NCBI GenBank assembly: GCA_030431775.1
Contig: JAUIHW010000016.1
Span: 1-64,000 of the forward strand
Direction: 5' to 3'
DNA: 64,000 nt
Origin: Gammaproteobacteria bacterium
GTDB lineage: Bacteria > Pseudomonadota > Gammaproteobacteria > Pseudomonadales > JAUIET01
This document shows, piece after piece, positions 53,319-61,941 of the stretch. A model generated the notes under the pieces. That model was not told the DNA's origin and made no database searches. It was given only the letters and a program-made list of their open reading frames with translations. A program made the translations under genes and the position numbers. Position 1 is the stretch's first letter; every line of letters starts with the position of its first letter.

Positions 53319-54148
53319 AACCTGCATATCTTCCAGTCGTTATTCTGTGCTTTTTTCTGGCGAACACGCCGGTCATTGCCAATCCGGCTGAATCAACCAC
53401 CGACAGCGAACAGGCGAATTTATCAGATGACGACCTGCAGCAGTTGCTGGAATTATCCGGAGTTATGTCTGCACTGCAGCAGCTCGAACCAAGCTATCAG
53501 CTCAATCTGCAACGTCAACAACAGAAATATTCCCTGTCTGGCGAACAGGCTGCCCGGCTTGCTCAAACCATAGCTAATTATCGCAGTGATGTGGTGCTTG
53601 CCGAGCTGCGTCGCAACCTGCCTGGACTGCTGGCCGCCAACAAGGCACAAAAAGCGCTGGAGTATCTGCAAAGTGATTTGAACCGTCGATTCAGGCGCTT
53701 TGAGCGCAGCGTTCAACAGCCTGTGCAGCAGCAAAAGTTTGCCGAATATCGGCGCAATAACAAGCTTGATAATGAGCGGATAAGTCTACTGCGTGCCTGT
53801 CATGTCGCTGATATGGGGCATCGGCTGGCCGCTGTTTTGCAGTCTTTTGCGGAGGTTGACACGGCTGTTGCCCTGGACTTTGTCAGCGGAGAGATGATAA
53901 GCCGTAGTGACAGTAAAGGCGTACAGTTGTGGCGCCATGAGCTGGAGCAGGCTTATGCTGATCGTTATACGCGCGAGGCGGATGACTATTTACATTTTGC
54001 CTATCGCTTTTTGCGTAATGAGCAGCTGCAAGAGTATGCTCAGCTTTGGAGTAAGCAAGAGCTGCAATGGTTTATGGAAACGGTATTGGCAGAGCTTCGA
54101 AGGTCTCTGCGGGCAATGCGAGCCGAGGCGCTGGCGCAATTGAAATAA
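53315..54148 (+). CDS. secreted helical protein, function unknown
   Basis: A 277-residue protein from GTG 53315. A signal peptide (LPVVILCFFLANTPVIANPA) is followed by long amphipathic helices rich in Gln, Leu, Arg and Glu. Possible weak DUF2059-like pattern in the helical repeats, but I cannot support a family. It is likely periplasmic. It is translationally coupled to the symporter and 23 bases before the dihaem gene, so it may assist either. Confidence 0.65.
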   Translation: MKPAYLPVVILCFFLANTPVIANPAESTTDSEQANLSDDDLQQLLELSGVMSALQQLEPSYQLNLQRQQQKYSLSGEQAARLAQTIANYRSDVVLAELRRNLPGLLAANKAQKALEYLQSDLNRRFRRFERSVQQPVQQQKFAEYRRNNKLDNERISLLRACHVADMGHRLAAVLQSFAEVDTAVALDFVSGEMISRSDSKGVQLWRHELEQAYADRYTREADDYLHFAYRFLRNEQLQEYAQLWSKQELQWFMETVLAELRRSLRAMRAEALAQLK

Positions 54149-54171
54149 TATCAAAGTAGGGAAGCTGGCTG

Positions 54172-56430
54172 ATGAAACAGGCGATTCAACGGGAATATCA
54201 ACAATTACGTCAGGGGCCGCGCGAACTGGGTTGGGGGTCGTGGAGTAAAGCACTGTGTTGGTTGTTGCTGCTGGTGTTGGTCGCTTTCATGGTCCCCACC
54301 CTGCTGATACTGGCGGCGGGGAAGCTCTATCAGCATGCCGACCGGGACCCGGATCGGGGAGCAATCGGTTATGCACTGACTGGCTTTGGTGATGGCCACG
54401 ACATACCGGAGTACCTCGATCAGGGTTGGGAGCGTGCGGAAAGCCTATGGTTCTATAATGTTACTCAGGGCACCAATATTATTCCCTGGGATTTCTTTTT
54501 GGAGCTTGAACAGGAAAATTCCAGCGCCACACAGATTCGTTACTTCCGAAGCAACGCCAATCTTGACTCCTTTCGCTATCTGCTGCAGAAGCCCACGCTG
54601 TTTAACCCGGAAGGTCTGCCCGTAGGCTTTGTGAAAGATACTTACAAGCGTCGCGAATACCTGGGTTTCAATTGTGCCACCTGCCATACAGGGCAAATTG
54701 TTTACCGCAAGCAAGCGCTGCGCATTGACGGCGGTCCCGCTATGGCGGATTTGGACGGTTTTCTGTGGGCAATGCAAGGCGCCATGGAAGCCACTCTAGA
54801 GGATACGGCCAAACTGCAGAGGTTTAGCGACGCTGTGCTGGCACGCAATGACTGGAAACGGGCTTTATGGGGTGGCCGAGACTACCTCAGCGATACAGAC
54901 GTGATTGACGATCTCAAACTTTGGACCGAGCGATTGAGACAATACAATCGAATCAATAAATCACAACTGAACTACGGCTACGCCAGGCTGGATGCCTTTG
55001 GTCGAATCTACAACCGGGTACTGCAACACGTGCTTAATAAACAGCAGGCCGCAGAGGCTCTGAGACTGCTAAGCGACCAGCAAGGCCGTAGCCTGCTCAC
55101 AGAGCAACACATAAAGTCTGTGTTAGACGGACTGAATGAAACAGTGCTTGGTCGTCAGGGTTTTGAGTTGATGCTGGGGCGTTTGCGGCAGTCTGAACCG
55201 ACTTATCCTGGCTTGAGCGAACAGCAGATTGACACGCTATTCACCATTCTGTTTAACGAGGCCAATGCTCCGGTCAGCTACCCCTATTTATGGGACGTGG
55301 CCCATACGGATTACGTTCAATGGAATGGCCTGCAGGCCAATGCTGGTGTGGGGGCCTTAGGCCGAAATACCGGCCAGGTAATTGGTGTTTTTGCCAGCCT
55401 GGATTGGCAGGAGGATCATTCCTGGTTCAGGAATTGGAATCTGGCAGCCAAGATCAGTGGGCAAAGCGCCAAGCGGCACAAAATCGACTTCGATTCTTCG
55501 GTAAACGGAGTCAATCTGTCGCGAATGGAAGGCCACTTGAAAAATCTTTTGTCTCCCGAATGGCCAGAACACCTTTTAGGGGTCATCGATCAGGAATTGG
55601 CCGCGCGTGGTAAAGTGCATTATCTGAAATATTGCGCGTCCTGTCACGAGACGATTCAGCGTGATGACTGGAACCGTAAAATCACTTCCAAATTGCTGCG
55701 TCTGGATAAACTGGGTACGGATCCGACGATGGCAAACAATGCAACTCAATACGCAGGGCGCGCAGGCAATATAGGGCAAACCTATCAAGGTACGGACGTT
55801 GGCCAGGTGATCGTGGGCAACACCGCACCCGTGCGCCAGATTCTAAGCTCGGTCACTGCGGGCGTAATTGGAACGGCAGACCGTGACAAGGGTATCGTGC
55901 GGCGGATAGCCGACCAGGCCTACATGCTGGGAGCCTCATTTTTCAAAAATGATTTGCAGCCAAGCATTAAAAGCGGCGACTATGAACCGGATACCACGGC
56001 TGACCCGTACGCTTCGCTTCGCGCCTACAAGGCCAGGCCACTGAACGGTATCTGGGCCACCGCACCCTATTTGCATAACGGTTCCGTACCGACGTTGTAT
56101 GATCTTTTACTGCCTGTCGAAGCGCGCCCTGTCGATGACGATCCCTGCAAAGGTGATGCAACGCACCATGAGTACAAGCACGAACGCAACACCAGGCCCG
56201 AGCGCTTTTGGGTTGGTAGCCGGGAGTTTGACCCGGTTAAAGTTGGCTTTGTATCTGATGGCTATCCGCAAGAAAGTGGCAGTCTTTTTGACACCAGACT
56301 GGTGGGTAATTCCAACCGTGGCCACGAATACGCCGCCGGTCGCAGCACACCTCTGCACAGTGACACGCCGTTGCCCCAGCTGTGTGCAAAGCAGCGCTGG
56401 GAATTGCTTGAGTTCCTGAAAACCCTGTAG
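54172..56430 (+). CDS. large dihaem cytochrome c peroxidase-family protein (RoxA-like)
   Basis: A 752-residue protein with an N-terminal transmembrane segment (WLLLLVLVAFMVPTLLILAAG). Haem motifs are CATCH at 168-172 and CASCH at 488-492. The C-terminal RPLNGIWATAPYLHNGSVPTLYDLL block is typical of the dihaem peroxidase/RoxA-type group. It is longer than ordinary peroxidases (about 330). It should face the periplasm, anchored to the inner membrane. Oxidation or cleavage of an organic substrate, or peroxide reduction, are possible. Confidence 0.85.
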   Translation: MKQAIQREYQQLRQGPRELGWGSWSKALCWLLLLVLVAFMVPTLLILAAGKLYQHADRDPDRGAIGYALTGFGDGHDIPEYLDQGWERAESLWFYNVTQGTNIIPWDFFLELEQENSSATQIRYFRSNANLDSFRYLLQKPTLFNPEGLPVGFVKDTYKRREYLGFNCATCHTGQIVYRKQALRIDGGPAMADLDGFLWAMQGAMEATLEDTAKLQRFSDAVLARNDWKRALWGGRDYLSDTDVIDDLKLWTERLRQYNRINKSQLNYGYARLDAFGRIYNRVLQHVLNKQQAAEALRLLSDQQGRSLLTEQHIKSVLDGLNETVLGRQGFELMLGRLRQSEPTYPGLSEQQIDTLFTILFNEANAPVSYPYLWDVAHTDYVQWNGLQANAGVGALGRNTGQVIGVFASLDWQEDHSWFRNWNLAAKISGQSAKRHKIDFDSSVNGVNLSRMEGHLKNLLSPEWPEHLLGVIDQELAARGKVHYLKYCASCHETIQRDDWNRKITSKLLRLDKLGTDPTMANNATQYAGRAGNIGQTYQGTDVGQVIVGNTAPVRQILSSVTAGVIGTADRDKGIVRRIADQAYMLGASFFKNDLQPSIKSGDYEPDTTADPYASLRAYKARPLNGIWATAPYLHNGSVPTLYDLLLPVEARPVDDDPCKGDATHHEYKHERNTRPERFWVGSREFDPVKVGFVSDGYPQESGSLFDTRLVGNSNRGHEYAAGRSTPLHSDTPLPQLCAKQRWELLEFLKTL

Positions 56431-56438
56431 AAATGTGC

Positions 56439-57440
56439 CTAACGGCCCAATAGCATACGCCAATAACTGCCCAGGCGGGTATCAGCATTTTCACGATGGG
56501 TGCGGTACTCGGCATGCTCATGCTCACCGGCCTGCTCATCCAGCAGTATGCCCCACAGGGGGTCGATTTGTTGCGGTAACATGGAGTAACGAATATCAAT
56601 TACCTCCCGCGGGTTCCTGGGGTGAAGCGCGACATACTCGTCGGAAAACCAGGTAAAGCGCATGAGATCATCGGCCTGCTGGGTATTTACGCGCAGCCAG
56701 GGCAAATCTTTTGGGGGCTGCAATCTGGCAATTGACTCGCCGGGATAGACGCGCGTGGACAGCCCGACTCGCACGGCATCAACATAGAAACGATTCTGAT
56801 GTTCGTAGATGGTCTTAAACACCAGCAGGTTTGCGAATCCCGGTTTAGCTTCCAACCGCTGCGGCTGGTGCCCACGTTGTTCAGCCAGCTGTCGGGCCGC
56901 GTCCTCTGCGCGATCGTGCTGCAGCCAGCCCAGCGACAGATAGCCAACGGCCCACAGCACGGCCAGTTGTGCCAGGCGCGCGGACTGCTGCTGTCTGGCG
57001 AGAATCACGAGAGCAAGAATGGGCAGAGTGAACAGCGGGTCAATGATGGAAATAATGTCCCACGCAAAGCGCTGGCTGCTGAATGGCCACAACAACTGGG
57101 TGCCATACGACGTGCAGCTATCCAGCAAGCCATGGCTTGCATAGCCCAGCGTGGCGAACAGATAACTGCAGCGAAAAGGCCAGGCCCGCAAACGGCCGAA
57201 CAGCAGATGGAGCGCCAACGCAACTAACAACCCGCCGACTGGAATAAAAACCAGCGAATGGGTGAAGTGCCGATGGTATTCAAGGAACAGCAATGGGTCG
57301 GTGGATGACTGAATGAGAACATCAAGATCAGCGGCCATGCCGCCGAGCCATCCGGCTAGCATTGCAACACCAAGCTGCTTGCGCGGCGCCGCGGACTGGG
57401 CTGCGGCAGCACCCAACGCGCCCTGGGTGAGAGGGTCCAT
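56439..57440 (-). CDS. metal-dependent hydrolase family membrane protein (DUF457/YdjM-like)
   Basis: A 333-residue protein. The N-terminus MDPLTQGALGAAAAQSA and HRHFTHSLVF contain conserved DP and His motifs of the DUF457 group. At least four hydrophobic helices in the N-terminal two thirds are followed by a soluble tail. The family is annotated as inner-membrane metal-dependent hydrolases, often with little biochemical support. It is divergent from the DUF3187 gene by 67 bases. Confidence 0.88.
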   Translation of the reverse strand: MDPLTQGALGAAAAQSAAPRKQLGVAMLAGWLGGMAADLDVLIQSSTDPLLFLEYHRHFTHSLVFIPVGGLLVALALHLLFGRLRAWPFRCSYLFATLGYASHGLLDSCTSYGTQLLWPFSSQRFAWDIISIIDPLFTLPILALVILARQQQSARLAQLAVLWAVGYLSLGWLQHDRAEDAARQLAEQRGHQPQRLEAKPGFANLLVFKTIYEHQNRFYVDAVRVGLSTRVYPGESIARLQPPKDLPWLRVNTQQADDLMRFTWFSDEYVALHPRNPREVIDIRYSMLPQQIDPLWGILLDEQAGEHEHAEYRTHRENADTRLGSYWRMLLGR

Positions 57441-57507
57441 GCATCGTTCTCCAACAAATCAGCGGACTATGTTACATTTTCCGCCCTCTTTGGTGCACGG
57501 AGCGACT

Positions 57508-58485
57508 GTGAAATTCTTGCCAGGCTTTGGTTTGTTTGTGTTTGGCGTGTGCAGTTCTCTGTATGCCGCAGCCGATTCGTCGCCGTTTGCGACTTCCAAC
57601 CGTACCGTGATGATTCGCTCCTTGGGCCTGCCTACAGCCGATGATGCACGCCTGCTGCAGCGTGGAGAGTACAGCGCGGTAATGACAGCTGAGCATACCA
57701 GCCATTTTTTTATTGACGATGAAGGTAATGAACAGGCATTTCTTGACGGTGAAACCACTGGTTTCAGTGTAAAGATGCACTATGGGCTTGGGGCCAACTG
57801 GAATGTTGGTCTGGAATTACCATATATCAGTCATCAAAGCGGGTTTCTGGACAGTTTTGTTGAGGGGTGGCACAAAACCTTTGGCCTGCCAAATGGGCGT
57901 CGAGAGGAATTTGCGCGGGACCAACTGCAGTTTTCGGTACAAACACCACAAGCCGATATTACCCTCAATCACGGTAGCAGCGGTCTTGGCGATGTTGCCG
58001 TATTTGCGGTGCGTAAGCTCGCGCAAACGAAATCTGCACTTTGGTCGGCACAGCTTCGTGTCGAGGCACCGAGCGGTGAGCACAGCAAATTACTGGGTTC
58101 GGATTCCTGGGATGTGGCATTGGGAGTACACGCTTTCGCCAAAAACGCTGAGGGTGTTAGCTTCAATGGAAATATTGGAGTAGTCATTCCAGGTGACTCC
58201 AAGTTGCTTCCTGAGTTACAGAAAGATGCAGTTGCCTACGCGACAGCCACAGTCGGCTGGCCGCTTTATGCTGACTGGTTGACGCTGAAGATTCAACTGG
58301 AAGGCCATTCAGCATTTTATGAAACGGACATAAAGGCTCTGGGCAGGGAGTCACTGCAGCTCAGTTTTGGAGCCGGCATACGTTTGTCTGAGCGTTGGCA
58401 TCTTAATTTGGGCATGAGCGAAGATATCGCTCCACAAACAGCACCGGACTTTACGCTGCTTGCTTCCCTGCTGTATCGCCAGTGA
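57508..58485 (+). CDS. DUF3187 family outer-membrane-type protein
   Basis: A 325-residue protein from GTG 57508 (GGAG just upstream); the longer frame from 57313 lies over the opposite gene's start and has no support. A signal peptide ends near SSLYAAADS. The sequence is strand-rich with aromatic ends (MHYGLGANWNVGLELPYI, LQFSVQTPQADI, LLASLLYRQ), as expected for a beta-barrel. DUF3187 has no known function. It converges with recG after 11 bases. Confidence 0.82.
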   Translation: MKFLPGFGLFVFGVCSSLYAAADSSPFATSNRTVMIRSLGLPTADDARLLQRGEYSAVMTAEHTSHFFIDDEGNEQAFLDGETTGFSVKMHYGLGANWNVGLELPYISHQSGFLDSFVEGWHKTFGLPNGRREEFARDQLQFSVQTPQADITLNHGSSGLGDVAVFAVRKLAQTKSALWSAQLRVEAPSGEHSKLLGSDSWDVALGVHAFAKNAEGVSFNGNIGVVIPGDSKLLPELQKDAVAYATATVGWPLYADWLTLKIQLEGHSAFYETDIKALGRESLQLSFGAGIRLSERWHLNLGMSEDIAPQTAPDFTLLASLLYRQ

Positions 58486-58496
58486 CTTGGCGTTTG

Positions 58497-60593
58497 CTAG
58501 ACGTCCTGGTAGCTGCGCGCCTCGCCAATCCAGCGCTGAATCAAAGGTTCAATACTAAGGGGGTGGCGCTCTACCATGAATTCGCCCATTTTCTGAACCA
58601 CTTCGAGTAAATTCGAGTCGCGCTCAAGATTGGCAATGCGAAATTGCAGCATGCCGGTTTGCCGGGTTCCTAGCACTTCTCCAGGCCCGCGAAGCTTCAG
58701 GTCTTCTTCCGCTATAAGAAAGCCGTCACTGCTACTACGCAACACTTCCAGACGTTTCCGACCATTTGCCGATAAGGGCTTTTGGTAAATCAGAACACAA
58801 TAGCTGTCAGTGTCTCCACGACCAACGCGACCGCGTAACTGATGAATTTGAGATAAACCGAGGCGCTCTGCATTATCAATTACCATGAGACTGGCATTGG
58901 GTACGTCCACGCCAACTTCAATCACCGTTGTAGCGACCAGTAACTGGAGCTCGCCCAGTTTGAACGACTGCATAACCGCTGCCTTATCACTGGCTTTCTG
59001 GCGACCGTGAACGAGACCGATGGACAAATCAGGTAATGCGATGCGCAGCTCTTCACAGGTTTTCTCAGCCGCCTGGCACTGCAAGGTCTCGGATTCTTCA
59101 ATCAAGGTGCACACCCAGTAAGCTTGTCGCCCTGACCGGCAAGCCTGATGAATGCGCTGAACCACTTTAGCCCGCTGACTGCTCTCCAATACACTGGTTT
59201 GAACGGGCGTCCGCCCGGGTGGCAGTTCGTCAATCACCGATACGTCGAGATCCGCGTAGGCGGTCATAGCGAGCGTGCGAGGGATGGGAGTTGCGGTCAT
59301 TATAATCTGGTGTGGACAGATACCGGTTGCTTCTGCTTTCTGGCGCAAAGACAGGCGTTGATTCACACCAAAACGATGTTGCTCATCAATAATCAATAGG
59401 CCGAGGTTGCGGTAATCTACTGAATCTTGTATCAAAGCGTGCGTGCCGATAATGAGATGGGCATGGCCGCTGCCAATCGCATCGGTTGCCGTGCGCCTTT
59501 CACCCGCTTTCAATTGCCCGGACAAAAAAGCAATATTAATGCCCAAAGGCTGCATCCATAGCTGAAAGTTACGGCAGTGCTGCTCCGCGAGAATTTCCGT
59601 AGGTGCCATAAGAGCTGCCTGATAGCCGTTGTCGATTGCCAATAGTGCGGCCAACGCGGCGACCACTGTTTTCCCGCTGCCAACATCACCCTGCACTAAG
59701 CGAAGCGTGGGTGCAGTACTGGCCAGGTCCTGTTGCAGCTCCCTGCAAACGCGACATTGTGCAGACGTTAGCTCAAAGCTGAGGCTGCCCGTAAAACGCT
59801 CGACCAGATCACTTTGCCGCTGCAATGGTGGTGCTTTAAGCTTACGCAGACGCTGGCGCATTTGCATGAGGCTAAGATGATGTGCCAACAGCTCCTCCAG
59901 TGCCAGTCGCTGTCGATAACTTTCCAGATGCGCCAGAATTGCAGACCTGGGACGGTGCAGGGCCAACAGGCATTGGGCCGTACTTAAGCTGGCAGTTCCA
60001 GAAGGGATGGAGTCTTTAAACCGCTGCAGCACTTGGTCGGGCAGGCCTTCGCTGAGCTCGCTGCTGTCGAAACGGTCCAGCGCCTGGTCAAGCAGGCGGC
60101 GCAGGCTTGCCTGGTGCAGGCCTTCGGTGCTTGAGTAGACAGGAGTCAGGCTGGTGGCCAGCGGTAAATCCTCGGAGTCGCTCAATACGGTGTATTCCGG
60201 GTGTACGCATTCCAGTCCGTTAGGCCCGAAGCGCACATCACCATAGCAACGCAAGCGTACGCCGCTTTGCAGGCGCCGTGTTTGAGCCGCTGAAAAATGG
60301 AATAAGCGCACCGTTATGACTGAAAATTCCTGCTGGAGCTTGCACACATAACTGCGGCGCTTGCCATACACCACGCCAGCCGTCACGACCTCGCCTTCAA
60401 ACAGGGCGCTGGTATTGGCCTGCAATCGCCCTATCGGTGTCAGCTTGGTTTTGTCCTCATAACGAATCGGCAGGTGCAGTAACAGGTCTTCAATATTGTG
60501 AATGCCGATACGAGCAAGCTTTTCGAGGGTTTTGGGCCCGGCCCCTTTGAGGCTGGCTAACAGGCCGCTTTTTGAAGTGGTTTCAGCTTTCAA
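58497..60593 (-). CDS. recG: ATP-dependent DNA helicase RecG
   Basis: A 698-residue protein, the normal RecG length. The N-terminal wedge domain (about residues 15-160) precedes the helicase core: Walker A GDVGSGKT, Walker B with IDEQHRFGV, MTATPIPRTLAMT and QIHQLRGRVGRGD. RecG remodels stalled replication forks and Holliday junctions. In related genomes it lies in the spoT-ridA-recG set; here an SDR gene on the other strand separates it from ridA. Confidence 0.97.
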   Translation of the reverse strand: MKAETTSKSGLLASLKGAGPKTLEKLARIGIHNIEDLLLHLPIRYEDKTKLTPIGRLQANTSALFEGEVVTAGVVYGKRRSYVCKLQQEFSVITVRLFHFSAAQTRRLQSGVRLRCYGDVRFGPNGLECVHPEYTVLSDSEDLPLATSLTPVYSSTEGLHQASLRRLLDQALDRFDSSELSEGLPDQVLQRFKDSIPSGTASLSTAQCLLALHRPRSAILAHLESYRQRLALEELLAHHLSLMQMRQRLRKLKAPPLQRQSDLVERFTGSLSFELTSAQCRVCRELQQDLASTAPTLRLVQGDVGSGKTVVAALAALLAIDNGYQAALMAPTEILAEQHCRNFQLWMQPLGINIAFLSGQLKAGERRTATDAIGSGHAHLIIGTHALIQDSVDYRNLGLLIIDEQHRFGVNQRLSLRQKAEATGICPHQIIMTATPIPRTLAMTAYADLDVSVIDELPPGRTPVQTSVLESSQRAKVVQRIHQACRSGRQAYWVCTLIEESETLQCQAAEKTCEELRIALPDLSIGLVHGRQKASDKAAVMQSFKLGELQLLVATTVIEVGVDVPNASLMVIDNAERLGLSQIHQLRGRVGRGDTDSYCVLIYQKPLSANGRKRLEVLRSSSDGFLIAEEDLKLRGPGEVLGTRQTGMLQFRIANLERDSNLLEVVQKMGEFMVERHPLSIEPLIQRWIGEARSYQDV

Positions 60594-60670
60594 AACTATC
60601 CGCGATATTCACCAGCTCGGGTGCACCACTGCTTTCCCGGGTAGTGGGCAGTACACTCCATTTCTGTACA

Positions 60671-61561
60671 ATGCGTCAATACGCTGTTCTGTGGAGGTTG
60701 TTGCTTATTAAACCCTATCGAGTATTAGTGATTGGCTGTGGCGAAATTGGCAATGAGCTGGGCAGGCAGTTTGACTCCCAGTATTACCAGTTGGCAGGCC
60801 TGCGCCGAAATACGGCCGCACTGGATGCAAGGGTGGGCGCGCTTGCCGGGGACTATACTGACGCCCAGTCACTGCGGTCAGCGCTGGTTCAATATAAACC
60901 TGACTGCCTGATCCTGACTTTAACGCCAAGCGAATACAGCGAGCAAGGTTATCGCAGCCGCTACACGGTGGGCGTTGAAAACACCTTGCTGGCGATGCGG
61001 ACACATTGCCCGAAGCATTTATTTTTTGTGTCCAGCACCAGTGTTTATGCCCAGAGCAATGGTGAGTGGGTGGATGAGTCTTCTGCAACACAGCCGAGTG
61101 GCTTTAGTGGCCGGGTTATGCTGGACTGCGAAGCGCGCTTATTGTCAGCGGATGTTCCGGCGACCATGCTGCGTTGCGGCGGTATTTATGGTGGTCATAG
61201 TCAAGGTTTGCTGGAGCGAGTCCGCCAGGGCAGGCTGAGTGAATCGGAAGCTTACAGTAATCGCATTCACCTGCAGGACTGTGCATCGGCAATCACCCAT
61301 TTAGTAGAGCATGCAGTTGCCGCTAAGCCGCTACACGACCGCTACCTGCTGGTTGACAATGAACCCTGTCGCAAGAAAGAACTGGAGGCCTGGCTGGCCA
61401 ATGAGCTTGAGGTAGAAGCCCGGATAACAGCCAAACCGTCGCGAATGGCCGGCAGTAAGCGCTGCTCCAATCGGCGGCTTCGTGCCAGCGGCTTCGAATG
61501 TCGATACCCGAGTTACCGCGAGGGCTACCGGGAGATACTCGCGCGCAGCAGGTGTCCTTAA
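60671..61561 (+). CDS. NAD-dependent epimerase/SDR-like protein (YeeZ type)
   Basis: A Rossmann protein of about 286-296 residues. It starts YRVLVIGCGEIGNELGRQF, a GxGxxG-type NAD(P) loop, and contains FVSSTSVYAQSNGEW and LRCGGIYGG, typical of atypical SDR epimerase-like proteins. The start is uncertain: ATG 60671 lacks a ribosome binding site, while TTG 60701 follows GGAGG closely. A still longer frame from 60572 lies over the recG start. The stop TAA shares TTAA with the ridA stop. Confidence 0.82.
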   Translation: MRQYAVLWRLLLIKPYRVLVIGCGEIGNELGRQFDSQYYQLAGLRRNTAALDARVGALAGDYTDAQSLRSALVQYKPDCLILTLTPSEYSEQGYRSRYTVGVENTLLAMRTHCPKHLFFVSSTSVYAQSNGEWVDESSATQPSGFSGRVMLDCEARLLSADVPATMLRCGGIYGGHSQGLLERVRQGRLSESEAYSNRIHLQDCASAITHLVEHAVAAKPLHDRYLLVDNEPCRKKELEAWLANELEVEARITAKPSRMAGSKRCSNRRLRASGFECRYPSYREGYREILARSRCP

Positions 61562-61941
61562 AGTTCCAGAATGGCTTCCACTTCAATCTGGCTGGCTTTT
61601 GGCAACGCCGCCACACCGACGCAGGCACGGGCCGGATACGGTTCGCTGAAGTACTCTTTCATCACTTCATTAACCGCCGCAAAATCCCCAAGGTCCGGCA
61701 GAGAAATGTTCAGCTTGACGGCATCAGCCAAAGAGCCTCCGGCCGCGTTGGCAATGGCCTGCAGATTTTTGAATACTTGGTGCGCCTGCGCGCTGATATC
61801 GCCGGATACCAGTTCCATGGTCTCGGGGGCCAGTGGTATTTGTCCTGAAATATACACAGTAGAGCCCACTTTAACAGCCTGAGAGTATGGGCCGATCGCA
61901 GCTGGTGCGTCGCTGGTGTGGATAATGTGTTTTTCACTCAT
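61558..61941 (-). CDS. ridA: RidA family protein (2-iminobutanoate/2-iminopropanoate deaminase)
   Basis: A 127-residue trimer-forming RidA protein. GPYSQAV, ISGQIPL and PARACVGVAALPK, including the catalytic Arg, are in place. RidA hydrolyses reactive enamine/imine intermediates from pyridoxal-phosphate enzymes in the cytoplasm. Its start overlaps the spoT stop by four bases, so the two are coupled, the common order in gammaproteobacteria. Confidence 0.95.
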   Translation of the reverse strand: MSEKHIIHTSDAPAAIGPYSQAVKVGSTVYISGQIPLAPETMELVSGDISAQAHQVFKNLQAIANAAGGSLADAVKLNISLPDLGDFAAVNEVMKEYFSEPYPARACVGVAALPKASQIEVEAILEL

